A stretch of DNA of 64,000 nt from Sporosarcina ureae DSM 2281 (GTDB lineage Bacteria; Bacillota; Bacilli; Bacillales_A; Planococcaceae). Positions 17,134 to 25,406 of the stretch are shown piece after piece (position 1 is the stretch's first letter; each line of letters begins with the position of its first letter). Position numbers and translations under genes: made by a program. The DNA lies in contig NZ_AUDQ01000004.1 in the NCBI RefSeq assembly GCF_000425545.1, forward strand, positions 1-64,000, in the 5' to 3' direction. The notes below the pieces were generated by a model, which did no database searches, was not told the DNA's origin, and worked only from the letters and a program-made list of their open reading frames with translations.

Positions 17134-17799
17134 ATGATAAAAAAACTTCTCTTCCTTCTTGTATTGACTGCACTATTCTTAGCTTTTATCCCTCAATTGG
17201 CCAAGCCTTCTTCTACCTTGAAGGCGGTTTTCCGATTGACCGAACAACCTGCAGTGATAGTGAAAGGTACACAAGGTTCGGCATTGACCATCAATATTTC
17301 ATTCGGTGATAAAGAAGTGGAGGAACTTCTCGAGAAATTGTCGCAGCCCTATCCTTTATTATTTATCGATAGTGACTGGGCTTCACGCTTCCCTCATATT
17401 ACAGAGCAAATTAAACAGCGTTCTCTACCTGTCGCATTACTCGGTACAGAGGGTCAACATTATGAAAACGATCCAAACCTGTTGAGCGAGCAACTTCAAA
17501 CGTTTGAAGAATTGTTTAGCAAGCGACCTCTTTGGTTCCGTACGACAGATGAAGAATTCCCCTTAGCGCTGCTGCAAAAATTAAGCGAAGCAGAAATCAA
17601 CGCCCTTGGATCTACCGTTCAGTGGTCTGGCGGCGCATTACCGAAAGCTTCTAAGGGTGAAATTATTGCCGTTCCATATGCCCGTAACGAACACGTAGCT
17701 ACAGCTGAGATTCAGCGATTAATTGCCAGCCGTACTTTTCAATCCGTAGAGGACCTGTTATTTCGGTCAACTGTAAAAACAAAAAAAATTCCACAATAA
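17134..17799 (+). CDS. pdaB: PdaB-like sporulation protein with degenerate polysaccharide deacetylase domain
   Basis: A 221-residue protein with an N-terminal membrane anchor or signal (~4-22) and a NodB-fold domain. It aligns with B. subtilis PdaB around LTINISFGDKEVEELLEKL, DSDWASRFPHITEQI and the tail. However, the catalytic Asp of the family (LTFDISWGD) is Asn here (LTINISFGD), and the LLRPP metal region is WFRTT. Deacetylase activity is therefore unlikely. Position next to kbaA, gerD, salA and cwlD is the B. subtilis pdaB position, and a SigE-like promoter precedes it; AAGGAG precedes the ATG. It may be a structural or regulatory remnant in cortex formation. Identity as the pdaB orthologue rests on synteny plus weak similarity. 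Confidence 0.75.
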   Translation: MIKKLLFLLVLTALFLAFIPQLAKPSSTLKAVFRLTEQPAVIVKGTQGSALTINISFGDKEVEELLEKLSQPYPLLFIDSDWASRFPHITEQIKQRSLPVALLGTEGQHYENDPNLLSEQLQTFEELFSKRPLWFRTTDEEFPLALLQKLSEAEINALGSTVQWSGGALPKASKGEIIAVPYARNEHVATAEIQRLIASRTFQSVEDLLFRSTVKTKKIPQ

Positions 17800-17800
17800 A

Positions 17801-17838
17801 AAAACTGACGGGAGAAAAATCTCCTGTCAGTTTTTTTT
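17801..17838. terminator. bidirectional terminator between pdaB-like gene and kbaA
   Basis: AAAACTGACGGGAGA pairs with TCTCCTGTCAGTTTT, with A runs on one side and T runs on the other. It overlaps the kbaA stop codon. Confidence 0.88.
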
Positions 17839-18516
17839 GGATTTACCCGCTTGTTTCTTCGCATTTTTTCTTTCCGTTCTGCGTTGATCCAGCTTTTCTT
17901 TATCAACATCGGATTGTTTGTTGTATTTAGGCAATATTAATAACTGATACGCATTCACTGCGAGAAGCGGAAATAAAAGAATAGTTACCCATTCATCTTT
18001 GTTACCTGAAGTGACCATTAGTGCCGGTAACCATTCAAGCGTCGTGATGACAATCATGAAAAATAATGCTGAAATTAATGCATGTTTTTTTGTCCACTGT
18101 GCTTTAAAGTACGCTGTCACTACTGATACTGCAATTAAGGTGATGAGTAAGAAAATATACAAAAATGTACGACTTGTATCTTCTTTCGTTAATTGAAAAC
18201 GGAAAAAGACTAAATCAAACAGTACCACTACTATGATCAGCATTTGCACCCAATTCCATAATGTTAGCGTACGGAACATATTCACGCCGAACTGATGGAC
18301 GGTTAAGTAGGCGAAGAAGCCCATCTGCGCAATCACACTCATTGTAAATCCTAAGAAAATCATCCATAAAAAAGCACCAAGAAATTGCCATATCTCGCCT
18401 GCCTGTAAGTATCCATAGAAAAAATCCCAACGTACAATTAGACCGACAACCGCTGTAATTGCTCCGCCAATTGCCATTGCGCGTAAGAAAAATTTAACCC
18501 AATTTCGTATTGTCAC
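17827..18516 (-). CDS. kbaA: KbaA, activator of the KinB sporulation signalling pathway
   Basis: A 229-residue integral membrane protein with about six hydrophobic helices and a basic C-terminal tail rich in Lys and Arg. KbaA in B. subtilis is needed for the KinB kinase branch feeding the sporulation phosphorelay. Identification rests on the N-terminal block NWVKFFLRAMAIGGAITAVVG, general topology and exact synteny between pdaB and gerD. Start is GTG at 18516 with GGGGAA 7 bases upstream. Divergent from gerD. Confidence 0.88.
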   Translation of the reverse strand: MTIRNWVKFFLRAMAIGGAITAVVGLIVRWDFFYGYLQAGEIWQFLGAFLWMIFLGFTMSVIAQMGFFAYLTVHQFGVNMFRTLTLWNWVQMLIIVVVLFDLVFFRFQLTKEDTSRTFLYIFLLITLIAVSVVTAYFKAQWTKKHALISALFFMIVITTLEWLPALMVTSGNKDEWVTILLFPLLAVNAYQLLILPKYNKQSDVDKEKLDQRRTERKNAKKQAGKSKKN

Positions 18517-18654
18517 AGTACTGTTCCCCTTTTTATCATGTCCATCCTAGTGTATCAACGATCGACAAAAAAATCTATTTCATTGAACGATTCATGCATA
18601 TTCCTTCTTATATTGTGAACAATAAATGAAAATACAAGTGGAAGGTTGAGTGGA

Positions 18655-19242
18655 ATGAAAAAATTTGCAGTTCTATTTCTATTCCTTCTATTCCTTACGG
18701 GTTGCAGCGGAGGTCATCAGGCGGCGCCAAGCTATGATGAGATGAAAAAGATGATGACGGATGCAATCCAAACGGAAGACGGAAAAAAAGCACTCCGTAA
18801 ATTGATGACTGATCCTGAGTTCAGGGAGTTATTAGTACTTGAACAGCCCGAAGTCAAGCAGAGCATTGAGAATGTATTACTTTCTAAAGAAGGAGAACTT
18901 TTTTGGAAAACAACTTTTGAAGATCCTAAATTCACTGAATCCATCGCAAAAAGCATGAAAAAGCAACAAGCGGATATTATGAAAGATTTGATGGGAGATG
19001 CTTCTTTTCAAAAAGAAATGGAGAAGTTTTTTGGTCAACCAGACATGATGAAGCAAATGGAGAATATCGTGAATTCAGCAACGCTCAAGAAGGAAATGGA
19101 GAAGGCCATAGAGGATACAATCAATAGTCCTCTCATGCAAGCAAAGTGGCAAGAACTGATTATGAAGGCAGGAAAAGGTGCTGGTGAGGAATCCGCTAAG
19201 GGTGACGCTAAAGAAGAAAAAACAGACGAAGAAGGAAAATAA
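18655..19242 (+). CDS. gerD: spore germination lipoprotein GerD
   Basis: A 195-residue lipoprotein. The signal peptide FAVLFLFLLFLTGCSGG ends in a lipobox (LTGC), so the mature protein is lipid-anchored. The rest is helical and charged with repeats of the type EMEK..., matching GerD, a scaffold that clusters germinant receptors in the spore inner membrane. I start at ATG 18655, with GGAAGG 9 bases upstream; an upstream TTG is in frame but abuts that site. TGCATA at 18595-18600 with an A/T-rich element about 18 bases on resembles a weak SigG promoter. Confidence 0.92.
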   Translation: MKKFAVLFLFLLFLTGCSGGHQAAPSYDEMKKMMTDAIQTEDGKKALRKLMTDPEFRELLVLEQPEVKQSIENVLLSKEGELFWKTTFEDPKFTESIAKSMKKQQADIMKDLMGDASFQKEMEKFFGQPDMMKQMENIVNSATLKKEMEKAIEDTINSPLMQAKWQELIMKAGKGAGEESAKGDAKEEKTDEEGK

Positions 19243-19259
19243 TCCTTTCTTCGTCTGTT
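19221..19259 (-). terminator. terminator after salA overlapping the gerD 3' end
   Basis: AACAGACGAAGAAGGA pairs with the TCC..TTCTTCGTCTGTT strand; on the minus strand it is followed by TTTTTTCTTC. The hairpin includes the gerD stop codon, so the two convergent genes share it. Confidence 0.8.
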
Positions 19260-19264
19260 ACATT

Positions 19265-20323
19265 TTACTTTTCTGTTTTTTTAATTACTGTATCGGCAAC
19301 GTCTAAATAGATTTTTCCTATCGGATGATCTTCTGCGTAGACGGAAGGTGCAAAATCCGTTTCGTTCCAGTCAGGTTGGCCGAGAGGAATTTGTCCTAAT
19401 AATTCCGTACGAAGTTCTTCAGAAAGACGAACACCGCCGCCTTGTCCAAAGACATACTCTTTCTCGCCTGTTGCTTGCGATGAGAACCAAGACATGTTTT
19501 CAATCACACCGAGTAACTCATGTTCAGTCTGTAATGCCATCGCCCCTGCACGTGCTGCAACGAATGCTGCAGTTGGGTGTGGAGTAGTAACGACAATTTC
19601 TTTAGATGCTGGAATCATTTGGTGAATATCAAGCGCCACGTCACCTGTTCCTGGTGGTAAGTCGAGCAACAAGTAATCCAACTCGCCCCAGTCCACGTCG
19701 CGGAAGAATTGATCCAACACTTTCCCAAGCATAGGTCCACGCCATACGACAGGTGCGTTGTCTTCAACAAAGAAGCCCATTGAGATCACTTTGACACCAA
19801 AACGTTCTACTGGCATGATACGATCCTCCCGAACTTCAGGCATAGCTGTAATACCCATCATATCCGGAACACTGAATCCATAAATATCTGCATCAATCAA
19901 ACCAACTTTTTTGCCGCGTCTAGCTAAAGCTACTGCTAAGTTGACAGAGACTGTAGATTTTCCTACACCGCCTTTACCAGATGCAATCGAGATAAACTCG
20001 ATATTAGATAAAGGGGATAAGATATCTTGTGTTTCCGCTTCCGTAACTGTGCCCCGGAATTGCTCTAACACTTCTTTAGGCAGCTCTTCAAATCGAATGC
20101 CCACCGAGTCGGCTCCTGCTTCTTTCAACATTTCAACTATTTTTGATTGTAGCGTCAATTGCTCTCCAGTATTCACTTTCGCAATCGCGATTTTAACACT
20201 GACGTGTTCTTTTTCAGGTTTAATGGTTACACCCACAATACCATTCGTTTCTGCCAATGTTTTATGTAAAAACGGATCTTCCAATGCGCCAATCAGTTCA
20301 CGGACTTGTTGTTCATTAATCAC
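19265..20323 (-). CDS. salA: SalA/Mrp family P-loop ATPase
   Basis: A 352-residue Mrp/ApbC-type protein: an N-terminal MIP18/DUF59-like domain (~1-90) and a P-loop NTPase with the deviant Walker A GKGGVGKST, followed by DADIYGFSVP and WRGPMLGK. In B. subtilis SalA represses scoC and affects protease production; Mrp proteins elsewhere are iron-sulfur carriers, but the C-terminal Cys pair typical of carriers is not evident here. Start chosen at GTG 20323 (MINEQQVREL), with AAGGAG 8 bases upstream; GTG 20332 and TTG 20329 are too close to that site. Conserved position between gerD and cwlD. Confidence 0.95.
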   Translation of the reverse strand: MINEQQVRELIGALEDPFLHKTLAETNGIVGVTIKPEKEHVSVKIAIAKVNTGEQLTLQSKIVEMLKEAGADSVGIRFEELPKEVLEQFRGTVTEAETQDILSPLSNIEFISIASGKGGVGKSTVSVNLAVALARRGKKVGLIDADIYGFSVPDMMGITAMPEVREDRIMPVERFGVKVISMGFFVEDNAPVVWRGPMLGKVLDQFFRDVDWGELDYLLLDLPPGTGDVALDIHQMIPASKEIVVTTPHPTAAFVAARAGAMALQTEHELLGVIENMSWFSSQATGEKEYVFGQGGGVRLSEELRTELLGQIPLGQPDWNETDFAPSVYAEDHPIGKIYLDVADTVIKKTEK

Positions 20324-20399
20324 ATTCAACACTCCTTACTGAATTCATTCACTCCCTTTCAGTATATCATATTCCCTATTCACTAAAACGTCATATGCT

Positions 20400-21113
20400 T
20401 CATTGTTCTTCAGCAAGTTGGTATTTCACAATTCCATCCACAATCGCTGCAGCCACTTTTTTCTGATATGATTTATTTGCCAATAGTTTTCTTTCCTCTG
20501 GATTGGACAGGAAGCCTGTTTCTACCAACACAGCTGGCACCGGTACTTTTTTCAATAAGTAGACCCCTGTGATTTTCATGGCTTCTCGCTCTGTATTTTT
20601 CAACTGATCACGCAATTCATTTTGGATCGACGTCGCTAGTTGCTTACCCTCTGGATGGCCGCCTGGATGATAAAATACTTGTGCCCCTCTCCAGCGTTCT
20701 TCTGGAATTGCGTTAACGTGTACGCTGATAAACATGTCGGGCTTCGAATCGACGGCCATGCTTTCACGTAGTTTCAGGTCTGCGAACTTTCTACTTCTCA
20801 ACGAGGTAAACTTCTCGGATGGTGCATGTTCCGCAACCGCATCGCCACTTTTCTCCCTCGTCATTTCTACAGTTGCCCCTTTTTTCTTTAATAGTTTACT
20901 CACTTCATGGGAGATGTTTAAAGTAATATCTTTTTCAATGAGTTCACCTGCTGAAGCACCCCCATCTTCCCCACCATGCCCAGGATCAATGAGGATGCTT
21001 ACCCCACCAAGTTCTGAGGGCAGAAAGAAGCCACGATCAGATGCTTTGACGCCGTATAACACTCCACCTAACGAGAAAATTATTAGCAACCCTGCTACAA
21101 GCCATTTTTTCAT
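20400..21113 (-). CDS. cwlD: N-acetylmuramoyl-L-alanine amidase CwlD
   Basis: A 237-residue Amidase_3 enzyme, the same length as B. subtilis CwlD. An N-terminal signal or anchor (KKWLVAGLLIIFSLGGVLY) precedes the zinc-dependent domain: ILIDPGHGGEDGG (His, then catalytic Glu in the family order), ISVHVNAIPE and VLVETGFLSNPEER. It removes peptide side chains from spore cortex muramic acid to allow muramic-delta-lactam formation, working with PdaA. ATG at 21113 is chosen because the longer GTG version would start inside a SigE-like -10 box. Confidence 0.96.
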   Translation of the reverse strand: MKKWLVAGLLIIFSLGGVLYGVKASDRGFFLPSELGGVSILIDPGHGGEDGGASAGELIEKDITLNISHEVSKLLKKKGATVEMTREKSGDAVAEHAPSEKFTSLRSRKFADLKLRESMAVDSKPDMFISVHVNAIPEERWRGAQVFYHPGGHPEGKQLATSIQNELRDQLKNTEREAMKITGVYLLKKVPVPAVLVETGFLSNPEERKLLANKSYQKKVAAAIVDGIVKYQLAEEQ

Positions 21114-21135
21114 ACAGACACCGCCTTTTTCTTTC

Positions 21136-21162
21136 ACTATACGCTTGGACTTTTGAGGTTAT
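21136..21162 (-). promoter_or_regulatory. SigE-type promoter of cwlD
   Basis: Minus strand: ATA (21162-21160), 16-base spacer, CGTATAGT (21143-21136), matching the SigE pattern ATA-16-CATAYAHT with one change. It would start transcription about 16 bases before the cwlD ATG. B. subtilis cwlD is SigE/SigG-controlled. Confidence 0.55.
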
Positions 21163-21320
21163 GTCTACGTAACATATGAGAAGCTGTTTAGAGTAGGAGA
21201 TAGCGAAGAGTACCATGGGCTTATGCTAGGGATTTGTAAGAGTGAAGACACCGTTGCACTAGAGGTGCACGCACACTACGTAACTAGGTAGAAATGCGAC
21301 ACTCTACGGTGGAACGCATA

Positions 21321-21367
21321 CACAAAAAAGCTGTCGAAAGAAGTTTCTCACTTCTTACGACAGCTTT
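21321..21367 (-). terminator. intrinsic terminator after the rhodanese gene
   Basis: Minus strand: AAAGCTGTCG pairs with CGACAGCTTT around an inner repeat AAGAAGT/ACTTCTT, followed by TTTTGTGT. Confidence 0.88.
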
Positions 21368-21378
21368 GGTTTCGCTTA

Positions 21379-21681
21379 TTATTTTGTTTCGCCTTCCCAT
21401 GCTAACATGCCGCCCACCATGTTTGTTACATCGAATCCTTCATCTGCCATAAGCTCTTGCGCACGGCCACTTCTGCCGCCCGAACGGCATACGAGAATGT
21501 AAGGTGTTTCAGCATTTAAGTCATGCATTACAACGGGTAGGTTGCCAAGTGCAATGTGTTGTGCACCCGGAATGATGCCTTCTGCTACTTCGTCATCTTC
21601 ACGTACATCGATGATATTGAGATCTTTACCGCTTTCTAGTTGCTCTTGCACTTCTTTTGCAGTTAATTCTTTTAAAGTCAT
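21379..21681 (-). CDS. single-domain rhodanese (sulfurtransferase)
   Basis: A 100-residue stand-alone rhodanese domain of the PspE/GlpE type. Signatures are NIIDVREDDEVAEGIIPGAQHI and the active loop LVCRSGGRSGRAQ with the sulfur-carrying Cys65. It moves persulfide sulfur, for example from thiosulfate, to an acceptor; the partner is unknown. The gene is monocistronic with its own terminator. The ribosome site GGAGGATATC precedes the ATG. It begins the accessory segment between cwlD and rpsI, where B. subtilis has only ybaJ and ybaK. Confidence 0.93.
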   Translation of the reverse strand: MTLKELTAKEVQEQLESGKDLNIIDVREDDEVAEGIIPGAQHIALGNLPVVMHDLNAETPYILVCRSGGRSGRAQELMADEGFDVTNMVGGMLAWEGETK

Positions 21682-21759
21682 GAATGATATCCTCCAAAGT
21701 GTTTAATGTACCCTTATTCTATCTTGCTGAGTTAAGCATTGTCTATTGAAATGAACTAA

Positions 21760-22350
21760 TTAGTGTTGTTGTAACTCTTTCATAGTATGCCCTCGGTTTT
21801 CCCATAATCTGGTCGCATCCGCCAATTCAACAATCGCAGGGATATAGCGCTCGGATTCTTTAATAGGCAGTTCCAGTCCCGATACAAATAATGAAAGTTC
21901 CATCATGAAGTCGCCGCCACTTACTTGCAAATTATATACTAGTTCGGAGACTTCTTCCTCTACATTCAATTGATCACCGAAGTCTTCTCTTAACATATTC
22001 TTTACTATTACCTGCTCTGGTGTTTCTTGAAAGTACTCTTCATCAATGAATCGCAGTAATTCTTCTTTTCCAGGTATGTAATATGGCTTTCCAACTGCAT
22101 TTCGTTTTAGGTTTTCCTTTTCGTCCTCTTCGCTAGTCGCTTCTGCTACAAATTCGTTTGATTGAATATAAACGAAGCTCTCCTCTAGTTTTTCTTTCAC
22201 TTGCTCTGATTGCAAAAATCTTTCCACTTCATCCAATGAAATCTCTTCTTTGTTTTGATTATTGTAGATCTCAACCACTTTTTCAACAGGCACAATCCCA
22301 TATAGATTTGTGCACGCCACGATATACTTCATTACCAATTCTTCATTCAT
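21760..22350 (-). CDS. hypothetical protein, acidic and helical
   Basis: A 196-residue soluble, acidic, mainly helical protein that I do not recognise with confidence. An N-terminal segment (MNEELVMKYIVACTNLYGIVPVEKVVEIYNNQN) resembles short helical regions found at the start of YecA/SEC-C-associated proteins of Firmicutes, but the SEC-C zinc motif is absent. No signal peptide or membrane helix. Start taken at ATG 22350, preceded by AAAGGCG; a GTG 6 codons upstream is possible. Divergent from the hpaB-like gene, so the two promoters share about 150 bases. Confidence 0.7.
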   Translation of the reverse strand: MNEELVMKYIVACTNLYGIVPVEKVVEIYNNQNKEEISLDEVERFLQSEQVKEKLEESFVYIQSNEFVAEATSEEDEKENLKRNAVGKPYYIPGKEELLRFIDEEYFQETPEQVIVKNMLREDFGDQLNVEEEVSELVYNLQVSGGDFMMELSLFVSGLELPIKESERYIPAIVELADATRLWENRGHTMKELQQH

Positions 22351-22499
22351 TATATACACGCCTTTCACTTATCCGGATAAATTCCCTATGTACTCTTTCT
22401 GTATTGTATCAAAACTATTGTCCAGTACGAGAACTATTTTGATCATTCAAGACGATGTCATAATATACTATACCAACTAGAAAAATCAGGGGGAATAGT

Positions 22500-23939
22500 A
22501 TGAGTGCTATAAACGGCAAGGAGTTTGTACGTAGAATAAATGAGCAAAACGCGGAGATTTGGCTGGATGGGCAACAATTGAAAGGACCCATCTCTGAACA
22601 TCCCGCTTTTAAAGGGCTTATAGAAACGAAGGCTTCTCTATATGATTTACAACTGTCACCTGCACATAGATCTCTCATGACATACGCTTCACCAGTCACA
22701 AATGAGCGAATTGGAATTTCTTACTTACAACCTAAAACCAAAACAGATTTGCAGAATCGTAGAGTCATGACAGAAGAATGGGCAAGACTTTCTTGCGGCT
22801 TACTTGGTAGAAGTCCCGATTACCTTAATACGGTAATCATGAGCTTTGCCTCTTCTTCGCCTCACTTGCTCGGCAAGGAAAACTGCTTTCCCGAACATAT
22901 TCAAGCGCTGTATGAACGAGCACGAGAAGAGGACCTATCTTTTACTCACACCTTCATTACACCGCAGATTAATCGATCTCAAAGTGCCTTTAATATGTCA
23001 GATGAACCAGTCTCTGCGAAGATTGTAGGAAAGACATCTAAAGGACTTATCATTAAAGGAGCTAAGCTACTTGCAACACAGGGCGGCGTGACAGATGAAG
23101 TATTGGTATTTAGCACGCCTTCATTTCTTGGAGATCCTGATGAAGCTTTCGCCTTTTCCATTCCCTCTGGAACAGAAGGTTTGCGTTTTCTTTGTAGAGA
23201 ATCATTTGTAGGAGGGAGTTCCACATTTAATTACCCACTGAGTTCAAGGTTTGAAGAGATGGATGCTGTAGTGGTTTTCGATAATGTTCTCGTCCCATGG
23301 GAGCGTGTATTCTTTCATCACAATGCCGAAGTAGCTTCAGAGTTTTTTTCCATGAGTTCGTTCCATCCATTCGCCACACATCAAGTCATTACGAGACAGA
23401 TCGTCAAAACCGAGTTCATGCTGAATTTAGCAGAGCAGCTCGTTCAAACGATTAATATAGCGGAATATCTCCACATTCAAGAAAAACTGTCTGAAATAAT
23501 TATTGGACTCGAAACAATGAAAGCACTGCGAGATAAATCTGAAGCCGATGCGACACTTGATCAATGGGGGTATATGTGTCCAAGTGCAATACCACTTCAA
23601 GTAGCCAGCAATGTTTTCCCGAAAGTCTACCCGCGTTTCAGTGAGATCATTCAGCTAATCGGAGCAAGCGGAATGATTGCGTTACCCACCGATAAAGATT
23701 TCCATTCGGCTATTCAACCTGATCTCGCAAAGTACTTACAAGGGGCTACAAAAACCGCGGTAGAACGTGTACAACTGTTTCGGTTGGCCTGGGATTTGAC
23801 GATGAGTTCGTTCGGCACAAGACAAACACAATATGAACGGTATTTTTTCGGAGATCCGGTTCGCTTATCAGGTCATCTATACCGATCCTATCCTAAAGAC
23901 GCGGGGCAAGAAATGATACGCGGTTTACTTTCCGATTAA
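22500..23939 (+). CDS. hpaB: HpaB-family flavin-dependent 4-hydroxyphenylacetate 3-monooxygenase-like protein
   Basis: A 479-residue protein of the HpaB family, which uses reduced FAD from a separate reductase to ortho-hydroxylate phenolic substrates such as 4-hydroxyphenylacetate. Family features include SPDYLNTVIMSFASS, ITPQINRSQS, LIIKGAKLLATQGGVTDEVLVF, AFSIPSGTEGLRFLCRESF and FDNVLVPWERVF. Length equals B. subtilis YoaI (about 480). The ATG follows GGGGGAA. There is no HpaC-type reductase or aromatic catabolic gene nearby, so the substrate is uncertain; vinylacetyl-CoA isomerase-type relatives are a less likely alternative. Confidence 0.88.
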   Translation: MSAINGKEFVRRINEQNAEIWLDGQQLKGPISEHPAFKGLIETKASLYDLQLSPAHRSLMTYASPVTNERIGISYLQPKTKTDLQNRRVMTEEWARLSCGLLGRSPDYLNTVIMSFASSSPHLLGKENCFPEHIQALYERAREEDLSFTHTFITPQINRSQSAFNMSDEPVSAKIVGKTSKGLIIKGAKLLATQGGVTDEVLVFSTPSFLGDPDEAFAFSIPSGTEGLRFLCRESFVGGSSTFNYPLSSRFEEMDAVVVFDNVLVPWERVFFHHNAEVASEFFSMSSFHPFATHQVITRQIVKTEFMLNLAEQLVQTINIAEYLHIQEKLSEIIIGLETMKALRDKSEADATLDQWGYMCPSAIPLQVASNVFPKVYPRFSEIIQLIGASGMIALPTDKDFHSAIQPDLAKYLQGATKTAVERVQLFRLAWDLTMSSFGTRQTQYERYFFGDPVRLSGHLYRSYPKDAGQEMIRGLLSD

Positions 23940-24044
23940 ATAAGAAGTCTGCAATTCACCTAAACTATTCGGATGCATGTCTACACAAGTGGTTCACCAA
24001 CGACATCAAGACTTACATTTTCTTTTATCAAAAAGCTCCCGAAT

Positions 24045-24091
24045 AAAACAACACCCCTAGGCCATGTTATATGGCGTAGGGGTGTTGTTTT
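24045..24091. terminator. strong bidirectional terminator
   Basis: AAAACAACACCCCTAGGCCA pairs with TGGCGTAGGGGTGTTGTTTT (one mismatch), flanked by A and T tracts. It lies between the convergent hpaB-like gene and the DUF3889 gene, overlapping the latter's stop codon. Confidence 0.92.
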
Positions 24092-24434
24092 AATTAACAG
24101 GTATTTCTTGAAAATCGATGCGAATAAATTTACCCGTTTCTGCTGAATAGGTGACAGTCACTAGCACACCAAATTCCCGTTCTTCCTCTTTTAACCAAAG
24201 CTGGAACTTTTCCGTGTTTGTAACTTTCTTTGAGTCAGTTGCGATATGCAAATAATCCTTGATATCTGCATGAGGATACTTGAGCATCGTTTGCTTGATA
24301 GCAAGCCTTGACCATTTGGCGTATGCCGGTACTTCCACTTTACTAAGTGCAGCAACTGGCGCATCACTAGTGCCCGACCCACTTGTCAATAAAACTCCAA
24401 GTGCCAAGCCTATTTTCGCAAAGATGGCGCACAC
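24090..24434 (-). CDS. DUF3889 family exported protein (YqzG/YhdC-like)
   Basis: A 114-residue protein with a short N-terminal signal-like hydrophobic segment (IFAKIGLALGVLLTSG) and a DUF3889 domain: AYAKWSRLAIKQTMLKYPHADIKDYLHIA, then TNTEKFQLWLKEEEREFGVLVTVTY. B. subtilis YqzG and YhdC are the nearest relatives I recall. They are small secreted or periplasmic proteins of unknown role. A ribosome site AAAGGAGGTGTG is present just upstream. The gene is monocistronic, lying between hpaB-like and tenA. Confidence 0.85.
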   Translation of the reverse strand: MCAIFAKIGLALGVLLTSGSGTSDAPVAALSKVEVPAYAKWSRLAIKQTMLKYPHADIKDYLHIATDSKKVTNTEKFQLWLKEEEREFGVLVTVTYSAETGKFIRIDFQEIPVN

Positions 24435-24523
24435 CTCCTTTTAAGAATAGCATGCGCTGATTATAACCATTCAATTCTAAATAAAAAAACATCCAACTAA
24501 AATAGTTAGATGTCTCTGGTATA

Positions 24524-25219
24524 TTAAATTTTTATTGTCTGTTCTTCCTTCACACCAGGCCACATTTGTCTCGTATACGCCATGTCCCAGAACATATACT
24601 CATAACGAGTCGTATTAAGGAAAATCTCCTCTAACTTCGCTAATTCCGATTCAGGCTTACCTTTTGCTGTTTCATCCATTAAGTCTAAGCACCAAGTAGC
24701 CAACTCCCCGAAGTCTTCCGATGAATACATGCGAATCCAGTCACCGTACAACGGATGATCCAACGCACCTGGCAACTCAGAAAGCTCTTTGCCGATCTCC
24801 CAGTAGCTCCACGCACACGGCAATAATGCAGCGACTACTTCCGCTAAAGAACCGTTTTGACTAACATGCAACATATAGTGCGTATACGCTAGGACAATTG
24901 GTGACGGCTTGGCATTCTCGAGTTCTTCTTCTGTAATGCCAAAGCGAGCTGCATACTTACGATGTAGATCCATTTCAGTGTTTAGTGTACCGTTAAGTAA
25001 CGCCGCAAATTTCCCCATCATCTCTACATCGGTAGCCTTCATCGTGCCTACAGCAAACACTTTCGCGTAGTCGATTAAATACAAATAGTCTTGCACCATA
25101 TAAAATCGAAACTTCTCCTCATCCAACGTACCATTTCCAATTTCTTGGACAAATGGATGACTATGATTCTGTCTCCAAATTGGTAATGTCTTTTCTAATA
25201 AGCGCTCAGTGAACTTCAT
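24524..25219 (-). CDS. tenA: thiaminase II / aminopyrimidine aminohydrolase TenA
   Basis: A 231-residue TenA-family enzyme that salvages base-degraded thiamine by hydrolysing formyl-aminopyrimidine to hydroxymethylpyrimidine. Active-site residues can be placed: Asp44 and Tyr47 in VQDYLY, Tyr112 in AYTHY, nucleophile Cys135 in LLPCAWSYWEIG, and Glu207 in RYEYMFW. It is preceded by a TPP riboswitch and an intrinsic terminator, so expression falls when thiamine pyrophosphate is plentiful. It is alone: no other thi genes or thiamine transporter are adjacent, in contrast to the tenA-tenI-thiOSGFD operon of B. subtilis. Confidence 0.97.
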   Translation of the reverse strand: MKFTERLLEKTLPIWRQNHSHPFVQEIGNGTLDEEKFRFYMVQDYLYLIDYAKVFAVGTMKATDVEMMGKFAALLNGTLNTEMDLHRKYAARFGITEEELENAKPSPIVLAYTHYMLHVSQNGSLAEVVAALLPCAWSYWEIGKELSELPGALDHPLYGDWIRMYSSEDFGELATWCLDLMDETAKGKPESELAKLEEIFLNTTRYEYMFWDMAYTRQMWPGVKEEQTIKI

Positions 25220-25248
25220 GTATACTCTCCCCTTTTACGTAGTAAATG

Positions 25249-25275
25249 AAAAAACCACTTCTTGACCAGAAGTGG
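25249..25275 (-). terminator. riboswitch-controlled intrinsic terminator before tenA
   Basis: Minus strand: CCACTTC, loop TGGTCAA, GAAGTGG, then TTTTTTC. The 5' arm can alternatively pair with GGAAGTGG at the 3' end of the upstream TPP aptamer, giving a clear terminator/antiterminator choice. Confidence 0.85.
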
Positions 25276-25317
25276 CGGAGAGACATCACAGAGCCAGAAA
25301 TGAGCTACGTAACATCT

Positions 25318-25406
25318 GCACCACTTCCTTACGCCGGTATGAACCGGTTCAAGTTAAAGGGTTAAAGCAATATGCTTCTCTCAGCTCCACAGAGCACCCC
25401 TAGCGG
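25318..25406 (-). promoter_or_regulatory. TPP riboswitch (THI element)
   Basis: On the minus strand the aptamer has the core elements GGGGTGCTCTGTGGAGCTGAGA (conserved CTGAGA pyrimidine-sensor motif), AACCCTTTAACTTGAACCGGTTCATACCGGCG, and the closing GTAAGGAAGTGG. The conserved thi-box order and spacing are intact. It lies 100-185 bases upstream of tenA. Confidence 0.93.

Noticed and set aside
21138-21320. Possible tRNA-like or mobile remnant between cwlD and the rhodanese gene (TGCAC/GTGCA hairpin, GTAACTAGGTAG)
   Set aside because: No cloverleaf, no terminal repeats and no coding similarity; only short chance repeats.
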